Assembly: GCF_041022165.1 (NCBI RefSeq)
Contig: NZ_CP163302.1
Location: 4,154,001-4,218,000, forward strand
Direction: 5' to 3'
From: Sinomonas sp. P10A9
GTDB lineage: Bacteria; Actinomycetota; Actinomycetes; Actinomycetales; Micrococcaceae
DNA length: 64,000 bases
Shown here: positions 1 to 9,003 of the stretch, in pieces
How positions within the stretch are numbered: the first letter of the stretch is position 1
Layout of the letters: each line of letters starts with the position of its first letter
Made by a program: the position numbers and the translations under genes
Notes under the pieces: model-generated
What the model was told of the DNA's origin: nothing
The model's input: only the letters and a program-made list of their open reading frames with translations
The model's database searches: none

Positions 1-553
1 CCGCGATGTGCCCGAGGCCTCCGATGCCCGAGATGACAACCCACTCGCCGGGGCGGACCTCGGTCTGCTTGAGGCCCTTATAGACCGTGACGCCGGCGCA
101 CAGGACCGGCGCGACCTCGTACGGGTCCGCGCCCTCGGGGACGCGTGCTGCGAACTTCGTGTCGACGAGCATGTACTCGCCGAACGAGCCGTCCACGCCG
201 TAGCCGCCGTTCTGCTGCGACTCGCACAGGGTCTCCCAGCCGGTGCGGCAGTACTCGCAGGTACCGCACGCGCTCCACAGCCACGCGTTGCCGATCACCT
301 CACCGATGGCAACGTCCGTGACGCCCTCGCCGAGCGCGACAACGGTGCCGACGCCCTCGTGCCCGGGGACAAGCGGGAGCTTGGGCTTGACGGGCCAGTC
401 GCCCTGCGCGGCGTGGAGGTCGGTGTGGCAGACGCCGCTCGAGATGAGCTTCACGAGCGCCTGGCCTGGGCCGGGCGTGGGGATCTCGAGCTCGTCGACG
501 GTGAGTTCGTCCCCGAAGGTGTGGACAACGGCGGCCTTGAAGGTGCTGCTCAT
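1..553 (-). CDS. adhP: Zinc-dependent alcohol dehydrogenase, N-terminal part (cut by window edge)
   Basis: This is the first 184 residues of a medium-chain, NAD-dependent alcohol dehydrogenase; the C-terminus lies beyond the window edge. Visible are the catalytic zinc ligands Cys42, His65-Glu66 and Cys152, the four structural-zinc cysteines 96, 99, 102 and 110, and the start of the Rossmann loop GIGGLGH at 176-182. I chose the ATG at 553 because AAAGGAG (562-568) lies 8 bases upstream; an ATG six bases earlier is too close to that site. The aldehyde dehydrogenase lies just upstream on the same strand, so the pair probably oxidises ethanol or another primary alcohol to the aldehyde and then the acid. 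A palindrome at 624-659 separates the two genes. The AdhP-type assignment follows from the motifs; the substrate is inferred. Confidence 0.93.
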   Translation of the reverse strand, partial: MSSTFKAAVVHTFGDELTVDELEIPTPGPGQALVKLISSGVCHTDLHAAQGDWPVKPKLPLVPGHEGVGTVVALGEGVTDVAIGEVIGNAWLWSACGTCEYCRTGWETLCESQQNGGYGVDGSFGEYMLVDTKFAARVPEGADPYEVAPVLCAGVTVYKGLKQTEVRPGEWVVISGIGGLGHIA

Positions 554-623
554 GGTCATGCTCCTTTGCATGGTGTGGTGGGTCAGCGGAGAAACCCCGC
601 TGGTTGAGTACTGCGGCAGGTAC

Positions 624-659
624 GGCGCACGACGGCGGGGGGTCGCGCCGTCGTGCGCC
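624..659. repeat. Palindromic hairpin of the CGCACGACGGCG family
   Basis: Perfect 14-base arms (624-637 and 646-659) enclose an 8-base loop between the aldehyde and alcohol dehydrogenase genes. The same arm sequence recurs at 10364, 19755, 52487 and 54712. It may attenuate or terminate transcription between the two genes; there is no T-run. Confidence 0.75.
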
Positions 660-696
660 TGCACCATCGCGGGTGTGCGGTTCAGAAGGGCCGGGT

Positions 697-2220
697 CTAG
701 AAGAAGCCGAGCTTCGACTCGGCGTAGGAGACGAGCAGGTTCTTGGTCTGCTGGTAGTGCTCGAGCATCATGAGGTGGGTCTCGCGACCGATGCCGGAGG
801 ACTTGTACCCGCCGAACGCGGCGTGCGCGGGGTAGGCGTGGTAGTTGTTCACCCACACGCGACCGGCCTGGATGTCGCGGCCGGCGCGGTAGGCGGTGTT
901 GCCGTCGCGGGACCAGACGCCGGCGCCGAGTCCGTAGAGGGTGTCGTTGGCGATCTCGAGGGCTTCCTCGTAGTCGGAGAACTTCGCAACCGAGACGACG
1001 GGGCCGAAGATCTCCTCCTGGAAGACGCGCATCTTGTTGTTGCCCTCGAACACGGTGGGCTCCACGTAGTAGCCGCCCGCGAGCTCGCCCTCGAGGACCG
1101 CGCGCTTGCCGCCGGTGAGGACCTTGGCGCCCTCGGCCTTGCCGATCTCGATGTAGGAGAGGATCTTCTCGAGCTGGTCGTTGGAGGCCTGCGCGCCGAT
1201 CATCGTGTCCGTGTCGAGCGGGTTGCCCTGGACGATCTTCTTGGTCCGCTCCACGACGTCGCCGAGGAACTTCTCGTAGATGCCCTCCTGGATCAGGGCA
1301 CGGGACGGGCACGTGCAGACCTCGCCCTGGTTGAGCGCGAAGAGCGTAAAGCCCTCCTGCGCCTTGTCGTAGTAGGCGTCGTCCTTCGCGGCGATGTCGT
1401 CGAAGAAGATGTTCGGGCTCTTCCCGCCGAGCTCGAGGGTGACGGGGATGAGGTTCTGGGACGCGTACTGCATGATAAGCCGACCCGTGGTGGTCTCGCC
1501 GGTGAAAGCGATCTTGCGGATCCGCGGGGACGAGGCGAGCGGCTTGCCGGCCTCGACGCCGAAGCCGTTCACGACGTTGAGGACGCCCGCCGGGAGGAGG
1601 TCGGAGATGAGCTCGGCCAGGACGAGGATGCTCGCCGGGGTCTGCTCGGCGGGCTTGAGCACGACGGCGTTTCCGGCCGCGAGCGCGGGGGCGAGCTTCC
1701 ACGTGGCCATGAGGAGCGGGAAGTTCCACGGGATGATCTGGCCGACCACGCCCAGCGGCTCGTGGAAGTGGTACGCCGTCGTGTTCTCGTCGATCTGGGA
1801 GAGCGAGCCCTCCTGGGCGCGGATCGCGCCGGCGTAGTAGCGGAAGTGGTCGACGGCGAGCGGGAGGTCTGCGGCGAGCGTCTCGCGGACGGGCTTGCCA
1901 TTGTCCCAGGTCTCGGCGACGGCGAGCAGCTCGAGGTTCTCCTCGATGCGGTCCGCGATGCGGTGGAGGATGAGAGCGCGCTCGGCGACGGAGGTCTTGC
2001 CCCAGCCCGGGGCGGCCTTGTGCGCGGCGTCGAGGGCGAGCTCGATGTCCGCGGCCTGCGAGCGGGCCACCTCGCAGAACACCTTGCCGGTGACGGGGGT
2101 GACGTTCTCGAAGTACTCCCCGGCCACCGGGGCGACCCACTCGCCGCCGATGAAGTTCTCGTACCGGTCCTTGAAGGTGACCTTGCTGCCCTCGGTGCCC
2201 GGGAACGCGTAGACGGTCAT
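697..2220 (-). CDS. Aldehyde dehydrogenase (AldB/ExaC-like)
   Basis: A 507-residue NAD-dependent aldehyde dehydrogenase. The family signatures are all present: PWNFP at 164-168, the LELGG loop with general base Glu263, and the nucleophile Cys302 inside [11 protein letters not shown], a form typical of the acetaldehyde/chloroacetaldehyde (AldB, ExaC, AcoD) group. The open frame extends 30 codons further upstream, but the ATG at 2220 has AAAGGAG seven bases before it and begins a normal N-terminus. It precedes the zinc alcohol dehydrogenase on the same strand, which suggests stepwise oxidation of ethanol or a similar alcohol. GTTGC repeats upstream (2304-2387) resemble those in front of a GAF regulator and a monooxygenase in this window. 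The exact aldehyde is not shown by sequence. Confidence 0.93.
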   Translation of the reverse strand: MTVYAFPGTEGSKVTFKDRYENFIGGEWVAPVAGEYFENVTPVTGKVFCEVARSQAADIELALDAAHKAAPGWGKTSVAERALILHRIADRIEENLELLAVAETWDNGKPVRETLAADLPLAVDHFRYYAGAIRAQEGSLSQIDENTTAYHFHEPLGVVGQIIPWNFPLLMATWKLAPALAAGNAVVLKPAEQTPASILVLAELISDLLPAGVLNVVNGFGVEAGKPLASSPRIRKIAFTGETTTGRLIMQYASQNLIPVTLELGGKSPNIFFDDIAAKDDAYYDKAQEGFTLFALNQGEVCTCPSRALIQEGIYEKFLGDVVERTKKIVQGNPLDTDTMIGAQASNDQLEKILSYIEIGKAEGAKVLTGGKRAVLEGELAGGYYVEPTVFEGNNKMRVFQEEIFGPVVSVAKFSDYEEALEIANDTLYGLGAGVWSRDGNTAYRAGRDIQAGRVWVNNYHAYPAHAAFGGYKSSGIGRETHLMMLEHYQQTKNLLVSYAESKLGFF

Positions 2221-2303
2221 GGCGAAACTCCTTTGTCTCTGTGGTGTCTGGCCTGGGGCCAATGGCTCCGGCTCTGGGCCGGCTCTGTCATCGTGGAACC
2301 GGT

Positions 2304-2387
2304 GTTGCACCGAGCGTAGGAGGGTGGGGGTTGCGGACGCGTTGCAACGATGTGGCGCGGCTCACAGTCAAGGATTCTCAGGTTGCA
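2304..2387 (-). promoter_or_regulatory. GTTGC direct repeats upstream of the aldehyde dehydrogenase
   Basis: GTTGC occurs at 2304, 2330, 2341 and 2382. The close pair 2330/2341 is spaced 11 bases, about one helical turn, as expected for a dimeric regulator binding direct repeats. Similar pairs lie at 30202/30213 and 56688/56698 in the same orientation relative to their downstream genes. A shared GAF-domain activator is inferred. Confidence 0.5.
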
Positions 2388-2391
2388 CTCA

Positions 2392-2424
2392 GTTAACTTC
2401 CATGTTGTTTTAAGTTCTTCAAGG
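2392..2424 (+). promoter_or_regulatory. Possible PhoP-type repeat upstream of alkaline phosphatase
   Basis: An AT-rich stretch can be cut into three 11-base units, the outer two starting GTTAAC and GTTCTT 22 bases apart. The spacing resembles actinobacterial PHO boxes and the downstream gene is an alkaline phosphatase, but the middle unit is a poor match. Confidence 0.25.
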
Positions 2425-2506
2425 TAGAGGCGATTGGTTTCCCCCGCTCACTAGAGTCGCTTCGCGGCGCCATTCCGGCGCCGGTCCAAGCACCTTGGAG
2501 GGAACC

Positions 2507-4003
2507 ATGAAGCGCACGATTGCTGCGCTCGCTTCGGCCTGCGCGGTCGGGGCGATCATCGCCACGTCGGTTGGGGCCGGCACGGCCGAGCCTGCCTCTG
2601 CCGCTCCGGCCGGGAACGACGGCCGCATCAAGAATGTCATCTACCTGCTCGGCGACGGCATGGGCCGTACCCACGTCACCGCAGGGCGCGAGCGGTTCTA
2701 CGGAGCCAACGGCCGCCTGGTCATGGAGACCCTGCCGTCGCACGGCTTCGTGAGCACCTACGCGGTCGAGAAGAAGTCCGGCCAGCCGGGACAGGCGGAC
2801 TTCGCCCCGAACTACGTCACAGACTCGGCCTCCGCCGCGACCGCGTGGTCCTCGGGTGTCAAGACGTACAACGCGGCGCTTGGTGTGGACGCCAAGGGCA
2901 CGTCGGTTCCGACCGTCATGGAGATGGCCAAGCAGGCCGGCTACCGCACGGGCAACGTCAGCACCGCGGAGATCACGGACGCGACCCCCGCCGGCCAGAT
3001 GAGCCACGCCCTCGCACGCGGCTGCCAGGGCCCGGTCTACTCGGCGAAGTCCTGCCAGGACACGGCCGTGACCGGCGGGGAACTGCCCACGAGTGACCTG
3101 CGCGTCACCCCGATCGCCAAGCAGATCGCCCGCAACGGCACGGCTGACGTGATCCTCGGCGGCGGCCTGAGCCGCTTCGACACCACGGACGAGAAGGCAC
3201 TGCGCGATCAGGGCTACGACGTCCTCGGCTCCCCGAAGGACCAGACGGTCGCGACGAAGGCCGACCTCGCCAACGCCCAGGGCGGCAAGGTCTTCGGGCT
3301 CTTCAACAAGGGCAACCTCACGGTCGAGAAGTCGAAGCAGGACAACCCGTCGTCGGCCGAGGCCAAGGAGCCCACGCTCGCAGAGATGACCACGAAGTCC
3401 ATCGAGCTGCTCGGCAAGGACGGTGGGAAGGGCAACGGCTTCTACCTCCAGGTCGAGGGCGCGCTCATCGACAAGCGCTCGCACGCGAACGACGCCGCTC
3501 AGACGCTCGAGGAGATCAAGGCGTTCGACGACGCGGTCGCCGCGGCGCTCGACTTCGCCAAGAAGGACGGGCACACGCTCGTCGTGGTCACGGCGGACCA
3601 CGAGTGCGCCGGATTCAACATCATCGAGAAGGGCAGCTTCACGAACGCCGAGGCCGCCAACCCGCCGGTGAACGTGGACAGTGGCAACACCGCCAACAAC
3701 TCCACGCCGAGCCGCGCGGGCGGCAACACGAAGGACGCGACCCGCTCGACCGGCATCGTCAACGGCGCCGGTGCGGCCGACCCGCACAACTTCGCCCCGG
3801 CGACGTTCCGCAGCGCTGACGATCCGGCCGGCGTCAAGGACGGTTCGAAGGAGGCCAGCCTGTGGCTGACCTACCTCTCCGGCAACCACACGGGCGCCGA
3901 CGTTCCGATCTACTCCTACGGCGCGGGCTCCGAGAAGCTGCAGGGCACGGTGGACAACACCGACCTCTTCGGCATCGTCGCGGACGCCCTCCGGCTCCGC
4001 TGA
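2507..4003 (+). CDS. phoA: Secreted alkaline phosphatase (PhoA family)
   Basis: A 498-residue phosphomonoesterase that releases phosphate from organic esters outside the membrane. The N-terminus is a Sec signal peptide: positive MKR, a hydrophobic stretch to about residue 24, then ASAAPA as the likely cleavage region near residue 33. The metal-binding LLGDGMG (Asp50) and the nucleophile Ser107 in TDSAS are present, as are the later TADHECAGF metal site and a C-terminal His in GNHTGADV. The ATG at 2507 follows GGAGGG at 2497-2502; a TTG four codons upstream is ignored. A strong hairpin follows at 4027. It is probably induced by phosphate starvation. Confidence 0.95.
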   Translation: MKRTIAALASACAVGAIIATSVGAGTAEPASAAPAGNDGRIKNVIYLLGDGMGRTHVTAGRERFYGANGRLVMETLPSHGFVSTYAVEKKSGQPGQADFAPNYVTDSASAATAWSSGVKTYNAALGVDAKGTSVPTVMEMAKQAGYRTGNVSTAEITDATPAGQMSHALARGCQGPVYSAKSCQDTAVTGGELPTSDLRVTPIAKQIARNGTADVILGGGLSRFDTTDEKALRDQGYDVLGSPKDQTVATKADLANAQGGKVFGLFNKGNLTVEKSKQDNPSSAEAKEPTLAEMTTKSIELLGKDGGKGNGFYLQVEGALIDKRSHANDAAQTLEEIKAFDDAVAAALDFAKKDGHTLVVVTADHECAGFNIIEKGSFTNAEAANPPVNVDSGNTANNSTPSRAGGNTKDATRSTGIVNGAGAADPHNFAPATFRSADDPAGVKDGSKEASLWLTYLSGNHTGADVPIYSYGAGSEKLQGTVDNTDLFGIVADALRLR

Positions 4004-4026
4004 TCTCCTGATCCGCTGATCTCCCC

Positions 4027-4056
4027 GACAGGGGGCGGCTCGGGCCGCCCCCTGTC
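4027..4056 (+). terminator. GC-rich hairpin after phoA
   Basis: GACAGGGGGCGGC and its exact complement flank a four-base loop 24 bases after the phoA stop. There is no T-run, as is common for terminators in high-GC actinobacteria. Confidence 0.7.
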
Positions 4057-4081
4057 CCCCTTCTCCAGCCCAAGGACCATC

Positions 4082-4591
4082 GTGAAACCCCTCCTCGTCC
4101 CCGCCTTCGTGGCCGCCGCTCTCCTCGCCGGGTGCTCGTCCACCCCTGCCCAGCCCAGCGAACCGGCGCCGCGGCCGGTGTCCGTCCAGACTCAACTACC
4201 CGGGCTCACGGCCCCCGCCGGCGAGCCGGACCTCCCCTCGCTCGAGGACACCAGCCCGCAGCCCGGACAGGCCGTCCGCGCCGCGGGCCCCTTCGACAAC
4301 CGCTTCGAGATCGATGGCCTCGTCTTCGACGGCAAGAGCGTCGCGGGCGCCGTCCGGATCACCTCGGACGTGAGCGACCTGCTCGAGCTCGTCGTCATTG
4401 CAGGCTTCTACGACGCCGGCGGCCAGCTCGTCAGCACTGGGCGGTTCGAGCACCATACCGACGCCGATGCCGGGCACCAGCACGCGGGCCCGCCGAGCGA
4501 GATCGAGGAGTTCACCATCGCACTCCCGGCCGAAGCCGCCGGCAAGGCCGTCTCTGCCGCCGTCGGCGTGCCGGTGCTGGTCAACGAGTAG
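4082..4591 (+). CDS. Small secreted lipoprotein of unknown function
   Basis: A 169-residue predicted lipoprotein. The GTG start opens a short lipoprotein signal, KPLLVPAFVAAALLAGC, with Cys18 as the lipidated residue. A proline-rich linker (about 20-60) leads to a beta-rich region of about 95 residues that includes FDGKSVAGAVRI and a His cluster EHHTDADAGHQH near residues 122-133. I do not recognise the family. It begins 26 bases after the phoA terminator and lies upstream of a LysM protein, so an envelope role is plausible. Confidence 0.8.
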   Translation: MKPLLVPAFVAAALLAGCSSTPAQPSEPAPRPVSVQTQLPGLTAPAGEPDLPSLEDTSPQPGQAVRAAGPFDNRFEIDGLVFDGKSVAGAVRITSDVSDLLELVVIAGFYDAGGQLVSTGRFEHHTDADAGHQHAGPPSEIEEFTIALPAEAAGKAVSAAVGVPVLVNE

Positions 4592-4696
4592 GCGGCTCGT
4601 CCATGGGCTCGGCACCGGCGTGAGGCGAGGTAGGAGCATACGGTGCCTGCCGATGGGCCCTTCCTTTGTCCGGTGCCCGTCAACCAGACTGTAGCC

Positions 4697-5200
4697 ATGT
4701 CGATCCTGCCGCAGATCAGCCTCCGCACCCCGCTCCCCTTCGACATCCTCAGCGCCCAAGTGGTGGTGGCCGGGCTCGGCTCCGCCTTCGAGGGCGTGTA
4801 CGGATCCGTGGTCGTGCGCGACGCCGCGGGCCACGTCGTCGCCGAGTCCAACCTCATGGGCGGGGGCAACGGGTTCTCGCTGTTCCACAACGCCTTCGGC
4901 CTCGGCTCGCCCACAACGCCTGAGGGCACCGTGACCGTCCAGGGGACCAACCCGAGCGGGCTGCCCGAGAACGCCGTTTCGGTGACGGTGCCGGTCACGT
5001 TCGGGCGGACGCTCATGGGCGGGACGTACTCCGGCTTCACGCTGCACACCGTGGTCCCGGGCGACACACTCTCGGGGCTTGCGGACCAGTTCTACGGCGA
5101 CGGCAGCAAATATGGGCTCATCTTCACGGCCAACCGGGACATCCTGTTCGACCCCAACGTCATCTACGTGGGGGAAGCTCTGCGGATCCCGCTCGCCTGA
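4697..5200 (+). CDS. Gmad2-like and LysM domain protein
   Basis: About 167 residues. The first part (about 8-95) has the pattern of a Gmad2 immunoglobulin-like domain: a P-F-D-I-L-S-A-Q-V-V-V-A-G opening, then FEGVYGSVVVRD. The second part (about 117-167) is a LysM peptidoglycan-binding domain, with HTVVPGDTLSGLADQFYGD and the closing VGEALRIPL. I chose the ATG at 4697 because the domain begins right after it; an upstream in-frame ATG at 4643 adds unrelated residues. No classical signal peptide is visible, so its location is uncertain. The stop overlaps the next start in TGATG, so translation is probably coupled. Confidence 0.85.
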   Translation: MSILPQISLRTPLPFDILSAQVVVAGLGSAFEGVYGSVVVRDAAGHVVAESNLMGGGNGFSLFHNAFGLGSPTTPEGTVTVQGTNPSGLPENAVSVTVPVTFGRTLMGGTYSGFTLHTVVPGDTLSGLADQFYGDGSKYGLIFTANRDILFDPNVIYVGEALRIPLA

Positions 5201-5643
5201 TGGCGCATTTCTCCGGCTCCGTCACGATCGCACGCGCGCCCGAGGACGTGTTCGACTTCGTGGCCGACGAGCGCAACGAGCCGCGCTACAACCCCGAGAT
5301 GACGACCGTCCAGAAGCTCACCGACGGGCCGATCGGCGTCGGCACGCGCTGGCGCGCTACCGTCGTGTCCCGAGGGCGTCCGCTGTCCATGGAGATCGAG
5401 GTGACGGAGTTCTCGCGCCCGGCAAGGCTGGGAAGCGTCACCCGCATGACGACGGCGCGCATCACCGGGGCGCTCACGTTCGCTCCCGCTGCGGGCGGCA
5501 CCTTGATGAGCTGGTCCTGGAACCTTGAGCCGAAGGGCGCGATGCGGCTGCTCGGTCCCGTGTTCGGGGCCGTGGGGCGAAAGCAGGAGGAGCGGATCTG
5601 GCGTTCGCTCAAGCAGCTGCTCGAGGGAGAGGCACCGTCATGA
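5200..5643 (+). CDS. SRPBCC (START-like) family protein
   Basis: A 147-residue protein with the SRPBCC helix-grip pattern: the opening VTIARAPEDVFDFVADERNEPRYNP, central strands, and a C-terminal amphipathic helix ending KQEERIWRSLKQLLEG. Such proteins bind hydrophobic ligands or serve as polyketide-cyclase-like enzymes, and the ligand here is unknown. It overlaps the LysM gene at its start by one base and the iron alcohol dehydrogenase at its end by four, so the three genes form a tight translational unit. Confidence 0.88.
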   Translation: MAHFSGSVTIARAPEDVFDFVADERNEPRYNPEMTTVQKLTDGPIGVGTRWRATVVSRGRPLSMEIEVTEFSRPARLGSVTRMTTARITGALTFAPAAGGTLMSWSWNLEPKGAMRLLGPVFGAVGRKQEERIWRSLKQLLEGEAPS

Positions 5644-6800
5644 CGTTTCACATTTCGCTCCCGAGGATCATGAAGGTCGGCGCGGGCGCAATCCGGGAGC
5701 TCGGCGAGACTGTCCAGGACCTGGGGGCCGCTAGGCCCCTCGTCGTCACCGACCCGTTCATGAAGGAGTCCGGGACGGTCGACGCCGCCTTGGAGTCCCT
5801 CCGCGGCGCGGGACTCGAGACCGCGCTGTACGCCGAGAGCGTCCCCGATCCGACCACGGATTCGCTCGAATCGGGCCTCGCCGCCGTGAGGGAGCATGGC
5901 GCAGACCTCCTGGTCGGCTTCGGCGGCGGCAGTTCCATCGACACGGCCAAAGCGCTGGGCTTCCTGGCCCTCAACGACGGCCCGATGCGCAACTACAAGG
6001 CGCCCCGGAACAACACGGGCCCGGCCCTCCCGGTCCTCGCCGTGCCGACGACGGCGGGCACCGGCTCCGAGGCCACCCAGTTCACGATCATCAGCGATTC
6101 CGAGACCGACGAGAAGATGCTCTGCACCGGACCATCGTTCCTTCCGATCGCGGCGATCGTCGACTACGAGCTGACACTCTCGATGCCCGGGCGCCTGAGC
6201 GCGGACACCGGCGTCGACGCGCTCACGCACGCGATCGAGGCCTACGTGAGCCGCCGGGCCAACCCGTTCTCCGACGGCTTCGCACTGTCCGCGATGACCG
6301 CCATCGGGGCAAACCTCCGCGAGGTGTACAAGGACGGGTCGAACCGGCAGGCCCGCGAGGCGATGATGCTCGCGGCCACGCAGGCCGGCATCGCCTTCTC
6401 CAACTCGAGTGTGGCACTCGTCCACGGCATGAGCCGGCCGATCGGTGCCCACTTCCATGTGGCCCATGGCCTCGCCAACGCGATGCTCTTCCCCGCCGTC
6501 ACCGAGTTCTCCGTCTCCGGCGCCGAGGCACGTTATGCGGACTGCGCCCGGGCGCTCGGCGTGGCAGGCGAGGTCGACGGCGATGCTGCCGCCGCCCTGA
6601 CGCTCGTCGCCGAACTCAAGGCGCTCAACGAGGACCTCGCCGTACCCACGCCGAAGTCGCGCGGCATCAGCCGCGACGACTGGGAGCGGGCGGTGCCGGT
6701 CATGGCACAGCAGGCCCTGGCTTCGGGCTCTCCGGCCAACAACCCAGTGGTGCCGAGCGCGTCCGAGATCGAGGAGCTGTATTCGGCGATCTACGGCTGA
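5640..6800 (+). CDS. Iron-containing alcohol dehydrogenase
   Basis: A 386-residue group III (iron-type) alcohol dehydrogenase. The NAD-binding GFGGGSSIDTAK lies near residues 95-105, TTAGTGSEAT near 138-147, and metal ligands fall in DTGVDALTHAIEAY and in the HGMSRPIGAHFHVAHG segment with its His residues. The usual length is about 380-390, so the gene looks intact. It starts by a four-base ATGA overlap with the SRPBCC gene. The substrate cannot be read from sequence; short-chain alcohols, lactaldehyde and maleylacetate are family possibilities. Confidence 0.92.
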   Translation: MTFHISLPRIMKVGAGAIRELGETVQDLGAARPLVVTDPFMKESGTVDAALESLRGAGLETALYAESVPDPTTDSLESGLAAVREHGADLLVGFGGGSSIDTAKALGFLALNDGPMRNYKAPRNNTGPALPVLAVPTTAGTGSEATQFTIISDSETDEKMLCTGPSFLPIAAIVDYELTLSMPGRLSADTGVDALTHAIEAYVSRRANPFSDGFALSAMTAIGANLREVYKDGSNRQAREAMMLAATQAGIAFSNSSVALVHGMSRPIGAHFHVAHGLANAMLFPAVTEFSVSGAEARYADCARALGVAGEVDGDAAAALTLVAELKALNEDLAVPTPKSRGISRDDWERAVPVMAQQALASGSPANNPVVPSASEIEELYSAIYG

Positions 6801-6830
6801 GTCCTCCCCGCGAAGGACAACCGGCGCGGC

Positions 6831-8207
6831 TCACGGCCGGGGCGGGATGTTCTGGTTGACGTGGAAGAAGTTCTCCGGGTCCCACGTGGCCTTGAGCGCC
6901 GTGAGGCGGCGGAACTTCTCCGCCCCGTAGGCCTCGAACACGCGGTTCGCACCCTCCTGGCCGAGGAAGTTGACGTAAACGCCCGTCGCGAGGCGGTGGA
7001 GCTGATCCCAGAGGTCGCGGGTCCAGCCGACGTGGTCGACGATGGGCGTGCTCGCGTTCCAGCGGGTGTTGATGTTGACCAGGGCAGCGGCGCTCCTGTT
7101 GCCGTAGGCGCTGAAGTCCTCCGGTGTGCGGGCGAGGACGCCTCCGAAGCCTACGATCTTGATGTCAGAGGCGGGCGACGTGAACGACTTCCCGGCCTCG
7201 ACGAGGGTGCCGACGGCGGCGTCGTCGAGGCCCGTGAGGTAGTCGGCCTTCCAGTAGTTCTCGGCGCCCGGGGCCCAGTACCGGTCCTGGGCCTTCTGGA
7301 ACGCGGTGTAGGGTTTCGGTCCGAACGCGTCCACGGCGGGGCGGCCCAGCGAGCGCAGGGGCGCGAGGGCGGACTCGGCGTCCTTGGGCGCGCCGATCCA
7401 CATGAGGCTCAGCGACAGGACCGGCTGGCCCCACAGGTGCTCGGGGAACGGCGGATCGGGGGGCGCGGTGCGCAGGACTGCGACCGACATCGCCTCGTCG
7501 CGCAGGCCTCCGATCGCCGCGGCCCATCCGGACAGGACATCGTGTGCCTGGTCAATCGGATAGATGAGCGGGCCGGCGATGACCTCGGGGCCGACGTCGT
7601 GCAGCGCGTACTCGAAGGACGTCGCCACGCCGAAGTTCCCGCCGCCACCGCGCAGGCCCCAGAAGAGCTCCGGGTCCGACTCGGCGTCGACCGTCCTCGC
7701 ATCCCCCGATGCGGTCACGATGTCCACCGAGCGGAGGTTGTCCGACGCCGTCCCGTGGCGCCGCGATATCCAGCCGAACCCGCCCCCAAGAGTGAATCCC
7801 GCGATGCCCGTCGTGGACATGACCCCACCCGGGGTGGCAAGGCCGAACGCCTGGGCCTCGTGGTCGAACACGCCCCACGTGACGCCCGCCTGGACTCGGG
7901 CCCTCTTGGCCGCAGGGTCGATGCGGACGCCTTGGAGCGCCCGGAGGTCGAGGACCAACCCGTCGTCGCACGTGCCGAGGCCTGCCACGTTGTGCCCGCC
8001 TGCCCGCACTGCGAGCGTGAGGCCCTGCTCTGCGGCGAAGCGGACGCCCTCACGGACGTCGGCGGCACCGGCGCATTGAAGGATCGCCGCGGGATGTCGT
8101 TGGATCGAGGCATTCCAGACCTGGCGCACCCCGTCATAGTCGGGGCTGTCCGGAAGGACCACGCGGCCGCGGCTGCGTGACTGGAGGCGGCTGAAGTCGA
8201 CGGGCAT
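6831..8207 (-). CDS. FAD-binding oxidase with BBE domain
   Basis: A 458-residue flavoprotein of the berberine-bridge/6-hydroxynicotine oxidase type. An FAD_binding_4 domain includes RAGGHNVAGLG, whose His is the usual covalent FAD attachment point, followed by GGGFGWISRRHG. The C-terminal BBE domain ends VFEAYGAEKFRRLTALKATWDP then NFFHVNQNI, the family hallmark. The Cys of bicovalent members is not present at the usual GG.GW position. The ATG at 8207 has GAAGGGA upstream; the frame continues further but into unrelated sequence. It converges with the iron alcohol dehydrogenase. The substrate is unknown; family members oxidise sugars, alkaloids or secondary metabolites. Confidence 0.9.
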   Translation of the reverse strand: MPVDFSRLQSRSRGRVVLPDSPDYDGVRQVWNASIQRHPAAILQCAGAADVREGVRFAAEQGLTLAVRAGGHNVAGLGTCDDGLVLDLRALQGVRIDPAAKRARVQAGVTWGVFDHEAQAFGLATPGGVMSTTGIAGFTLGGGFGWISRRHGTASDNLRSVDIVTASGDARTVDAESDPELFWGLRGGGGNFGVATSFEYALHDVGPEVIAGPLIYPIDQAHDVLSGWAAAIGGLRDEAMSVAVLRTAPPDPPFPEHLWGQPVLSLSLMWIGAPKDAESALAPLRSLGRPAVDAFGPKPYTAFQKAQDRYWAPGAENYWKADYLTGLDDAAVGTLVEAGKSFTSPASDIKIVGFGGVLARTPEDFSAYGNRSAAALVNINTRWNASTPIVDHVGWTRDLWDQLHRLATGVYVNFLGQEGANRVFEAYGAEKFRRLTALKATWDPENFFHVNQNIPPRP

Positions 8208-8290
8208 AGCGGATCGTCCCTTCGTGGGTTCCTCCCTCCGCGCACCATCGTCCCGCCTGAACGGGCGGCGCGCAACGGGCGGAGGCAGCC

Positions 8291-8989
8291 TCAGGCCGCC
8301 GGGCCCACCTCGATGTCCCGCCCCGCCAGCCGCCACTCGAGCATCCCGTCCTCGAGCCGGCGCGCGGCGCGGCCATGGGAGCGGAGGACGTCGACGGCGT
8401 CGTACGCCATGACGCAGTAGGCGCCGCGGCAGTAGGCCACGATGTCGGCACCGGTGGGGAGCTCGGCGAGGCGCGTCTCGAGCTCCCCGAGCGGGATCGA
8501 GACGGCTCCCGGCACGTGGCCCGCGCGGTACTCATCGGACGGCCGGACATCCAGGACCGTGACCTCCCCCGCGGAGGCCCGCTCGGCGAGCTGCTCTCGC
8601 GTGAGCCCCTCCTCGGTGGCCCGTGGGCCCGCGAGCCTCAGGTACGCGACCCGGCGGGGCTCGACGTCGGCCACCCGCTGCTGTGCGACGCCGCGCAGCA
8701 GCGCGTACAGCCGCAGCACGTCCGGCCCGGCGACCCCGTAGAAGATCTTCGTGCCCTCGCGGCGGGTGACCACAAGCCCCGCCTGCCGTAGCGCCTGGAG
8801 ATGCGCGGACGCCGTCGAAAGCCCGAGCCCCGCCGCGTCAGCGAGCGCCTCGACGCTCCGCTCCCCCTGCGTCAGCAGGTCCAGGAGCTCGAGCCTCTTG
8901 CCGTTGGCGAGGGCCTTGCCCACGCGCGCGAACTCCTCGAACAGAGCTGCCTTGTCGGCGCGCCTGCCGGTCTGCGTTCCTGCGCCCAC
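8291..8989 (-). CDS. ArsR-type regulator fused to a rhodanese domain
   Basis: A 232-residue two-domain protein. Residues about 12-95 form an ArsR winged helix, with KRLELLDLL, a recognition helix around LSTASAHLQALRQAGLV, and the wing REGTKIFYGV. Residues about 130-230 form a rhodanese domain with the active loop C187-RGAY-C192 after the DVRPSDEYRAGHVPGA signature. The fusion suggests sensing of persulfide or another thiol-reactive species through Cys187. I chose the GTG at 8989 because AGGAGGAG (8993-9000) precedes it; the longer frame is not needed. It is divergent from an MFS carrier across a 94-base region containing three copies of an 11-base element. Confidence 0.9.
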   Translation of the reverse strand: MGAGTQTGRRADKAALFEEFARVGKALANGKRLELLDLLTQGERSVEALADAAGLGLSTASAHLQALRQAGLVVTRREGTKIFYGVAGPDVLRLYALLRGVAQQRVADVEPRRVAYLRLAGPRATEEGLTREQLAERASAGEVTVLDVRPSDEYRAGHVPGAVSIPLGELETRLAELPTGADIVAYCRGAYCVMAYDAVDVLRSHGRAARRLEDGMLEWRLAGRDIEVGPAA

Positions 8990-9003
8990 CTGCTCCTCCT
9001 TGT

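Noticed and set aside
604..2319. A 571-codon plus-strand frame opposite the aldehyde dehydrogenase
   Set aside because: No recognisable domain, skewed composition, and it is fully antisense to a strong family match.
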